Positions 5,615 to 6,851 of a stretch of DNA of 6,851 nucleotides are shown here, one piece after another. The stretch is from assembly GCA_020717935.1 (NCBI GenBank), contig DYDK01000093.1:1-6851 (forward strand), written 5' to 3'. The stretch comes from Desulfocapsa sp. Its GTDB lineage: Bacteria > Desulfobacterota > Desulfobulbia > Desulfobulbales > Desulfocapsaceae. The translations under genes and the position numbers were made by a program. The notes beneath the pieces are model-generated. The model saw nothing but the letters and a program-made list of their open reading frames with translations, had not been told where the DNA came from and searched no databases. How positions within the stretch are numbered: position 1 is the stretch's first letter; each line of letters opens with the position of its first letter.

Positions 5615-6499
5615 CTAACGCATACTCCCCACGATATTTTCCAGATCGTTAAGAGAATACGGTTTTGTTATCATTCCGCAAAAACCATACTCCCTGAAAT
5701 TCGCCATAACCGGATCAGTAGAGTAGCCGCTGGAGACAATCACCTTGGCCTGGGGATCAATCTGCAGAATTTCAATGACCGCCTGCTGGCCTCCCATGCC
5801 GCCGGGAATAGTAAGATCCATGATGACCAAGTCAAAAGGGGCTCCGATGTCTCTGGCCTCTCGGTATGCTTTAATCGCTCCGTCTCCGTCTTCAACGCAA
5901 TGGACATCGTGACCAAGGATCGTTAACATTTGCGAGCTGATATCCCTGATCATTTCTTCGTCATCCATAATCAGTACCTTACTGCTGCTCAGCGATTCAG
6001 CCGATTCAGCCGATTCAGCCATACAGGGCATTTCTTTCTCGGTATCGGCATGGTCATTGCGGCTGTTTTCAGCAACCGGCAGATAAACGAAGAAGGAACT
6101 TCCTTTTCCCGGTTCGGAATCAACCTCAATGATCCCCTTATGTTTGTTGATAATTGAGTGACATATAGCTAGGCCAAGGCCGCTCCCTAACTCTTTGGTG
6201 CTGAAATAGGGATCAAAAATTCGTGGAAGAAGTTCAGGGGCAATACCGGTTCCTTGATCGATGACACTCACTTTGACATATCTTCCCGGTGCGAGGAGAA
6301 GTTGGGAAACGGCAAACGATACATTTTCAGCCCGGACACGGATGATGCCGCCGTCAGGCATGGCCTGGATGCCGTTGATCAGCAGGTTATGCAACACCTG
6401 ACTGATCTGGCCTTCATCTGCTTGTACCGGCCAAAGGTCGTCGGGGAGGAGGCATTCGCATTTAATGATGGAGCCGCGCATGGTGAAACTCAATGTCAT
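5615..6499 (-). CDS. Hybrid histidine kinase fragment: ATPase plus receiver, lacking sensor and His-box
   Basis: The 294 residues begin in the linker before a histidine-kinase ATPase domain: N box HNLLINGIQAM (37-47), DQGTG (81-85), IFDPYFSTK (94-102) and GSGLGL (105-110). A Ser/Glu/Ala-rich linker (about 160-173) follows, then a CheY-like receiver domain with acidic DDE (179-181), phosphoacceptor D228 in VIMDL, SSG (256-258) and K279 in TKPY. Hybrid kinases of this type normally carry a sensor region and a dimerisation domain with the phosphorylated His before this point; neither is present. The ATG at 6499 has no ribosome site, and an in-frame stop lies four codons further upstream after sequence that does not look like kinase. 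The simplest reading is a 5'-truncated remnant, cut near 6500. Alternatively it could be a stand-alone ATPase-receiver protein acting with another kinase. Domain identity is certain, functional status is not. Confidence 0.85.
   Translation of the reverse strand: MTLSFTMRGSIIKCECLLPDDLWPVQADEGQISQVLHNLLINGIQAMPDGGIIRVRAENVSFAVSQLLLAPGRYVKVSVIDQGTGIAPELLPRIFDPYFSTKELGSGLGLAICHSIINKHKGIIEVDSEPGKGSSFFVYLPVAENSRNDHADTEKEMPCMAESAESAESLSSSKVLIMDDEEMIRDISSQMLTILGHDVHCVEDGDGAIKAYREARDIGAPFDLVIMDLTIPGGMGGQQAVIEILQIDPQAKVIVSSGYSTDPVMANFREYGFCGMITKPYSLNDLENIVGSMR
5994..6020. repeat. Three tandem 9-bp repeats within the kinase linker
   Basis: GATTCAGCC occurs three times in perfect tandem (5994-6020), encoding the AES/ESA repeats of the flexible linker between the ATPase and receiver domains. 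The reading frame is kept whatever the copy number, so linker length could vary between strains. Confidence 0.85.
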
Positions 6500-6530
6500 T
6501 AACTTAACACATCAAAAACGAATCAACTTA

Positions 6531-6559
6531 TTGTAATTACAGAATGTTCATGTTATATA
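6531..6559 (+). promoter_or_regulatory. Possible sigma-70-like promoter towards the foldback element
   Basis: TTGTAA (6531-6536), a 17-base spacer and TATATA (6554-6559) match 4 of 6 positions in each box. The TTGTAA box overlaps a 10-bp palindrome TGTAATTACA (6532-6541). Transcription would run through the 161-bp palindrome to the gene starting at 6771. The AT-rich background makes chance matches likely. Confidence 0.3.
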
Positions 6560-6580
6560 CAACTATGCGGTTTACTTGTA

Positions 6581-6741
6581 AGGGCCTCGGCAAGAATAAA
6601 TCATCCCGTTTTGCTGGTCTTTTCAGTCATCTTCTTCGTCGCGAAAAGAGTTACATAGCCCTGCTATGCGCCTCTTTCCGCTCCTCGAATATGACTGAAA
6701 ATCCTGCGCAATACGGAACAATTTATTCTTGCCGAGGCCCT
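6581..6741. mobile_element. 161-bp foldback (palindromic) MITE-like element
   Basis: The outer 21 bases at 6581-6601 (starting AGGGCCTCGGCAAG) and at 6721-6741 are perfectly complementary. Inside, TTTTCAGTCAT (6620-6630) pairs with ATGACTGAAAA (6691-6701), AAAGAG with CTCTTT, and the centre is CATAGC-CCT-GCTATG (6654-6668). All share a centre at about 6661, so the full unit is one long imperfect palindrome, able to extrude as a cruciform or be transcribed as a long hairpin. No coding capacity is visible. It fills most of the 6500-6770 gene-free stretch between the kinase fragment and the next gene; its 5' neighbour 6500-6580 is AT-rich and holds only the weak promoter candidate. Confidence 0.75.
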
Positions 6742-6770
6742 AACACATCTATTTCTCAAAGGAGGACAGC

Positions 6771-6851
6771 ATGGCTAAATTTCTTGAAAAAAATTGTCAA
6801 ACTGGCATGGAACCTGCTTTCCAAAACCTGTGCCAATCTACTTGACTTTCT
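6771..6851 (+). CDS. Start of an unknown gene, frame broken at a run of seven A
   Basis: ATG at 6771 is preceded by AAAGGAGG with a five-base spacer, the best ribosome site in the window. Its own frame gives MAKFLEKNCQTG... and stops at 6843-6845 after 24 codons. If one A of the A7 run at 6787-6793 is skipped, the product continues MAKFLEKIVKLAWNLLSK and stays open to the window edge, with an amphipathic Leu/Lys pattern that looks far more like protein. This could be a frameshift mutation, a homopolymer sequencing error, or slippage at the A7 run. The gene continues beyond the window and no family was recognised; a genuine 24-residue peptide is also possible. Confidence 0.45.

Noticed and set aside
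5994..6020. Tandem repeats as a CRISPR-like array
   Set aside because: Units are 9 bases with no spacers and lie in frame within a protein linker.

Overview
The window looks like chromosomal DNA of a Gram-negative bacterium, most plausibly a sulfate-reducing or related member of the Desulfobacterota (the former deltaproteobacteria). The evidence is indirect: mid-range GC, a sigma-54-type promoter, a YkgJ-type cysteine-cluster protein, a hybrid histidine kinase with AT-rich flanks, and several small mobile or foldback repeats between genes. No rRNA, tRNA, CRISPR array or complete insertion sequence was found.

Left part (1-3340). The last codons of a plus-strand membrane protein, possibly an EamA/DMT transporter, end at 110. 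They converge on a two-gene minus-strand operon. Its first gene (3208 to 1496) encodes a five-helix membrane protein with an extracytoplasmic alkaline-phosphatase-superfamily domain of the LtaS/OpgB type, whose metal and nucleophile residues are intact. The second gene (1481 to 231) starts 14 bases further on and encodes a secreted TIM-barrel glycosidase-like protein. The pair suggests synthesis or phosphoglycerol-type modification of an envelope or periplasmic glycan. The glycosidase-like protein carries Gln where the catalytic nucleophile Glu is normally expected. A perfect TTGACA -35 box lies about 125 bases upstream of the operon.

Middle part (3340-4750). A long gene-poor stretch leads into a well-spaced sigma-54 -24/-12 element with a 16-bp palindrome about 105 bases upstream of the predicted start, the usual place for an NtrC-family activator. 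It drives a 66-residue single-helix membrane protein and probably a 104-residue two-helix membrane protein downstream. The two share a weak common pattern. The gap between them can fold into competing hairpins and a possible pseudoknot. A 179-bp element that is palindromic along its whole length (a foldback MITE) sits directly after the second gene.

Right part (4708-6851). A minus-strand YkgJ-family gene ends in a perfect 12-bp hairpin abutting the foldback element. Further right is a minus-strand hybrid-kinase fragment that keeps the ATPase and receiver domains but has lost the sensor and phosphoacceptor-histidine regions. Upstream of it lies a second, unrelated-looking foldback element of 161 bp. 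Beyond that a plus-strand gene with an excellent ribosome binding site begins, but its frame is broken at a run of seven A within the visible part.

The most notable features are the sigma-54-controlled pair of unknown small membrane proteins with a structured spacer, the two full-length palindromic elements, the glycosidase with an altered active site, and the headless hybrid kinase.
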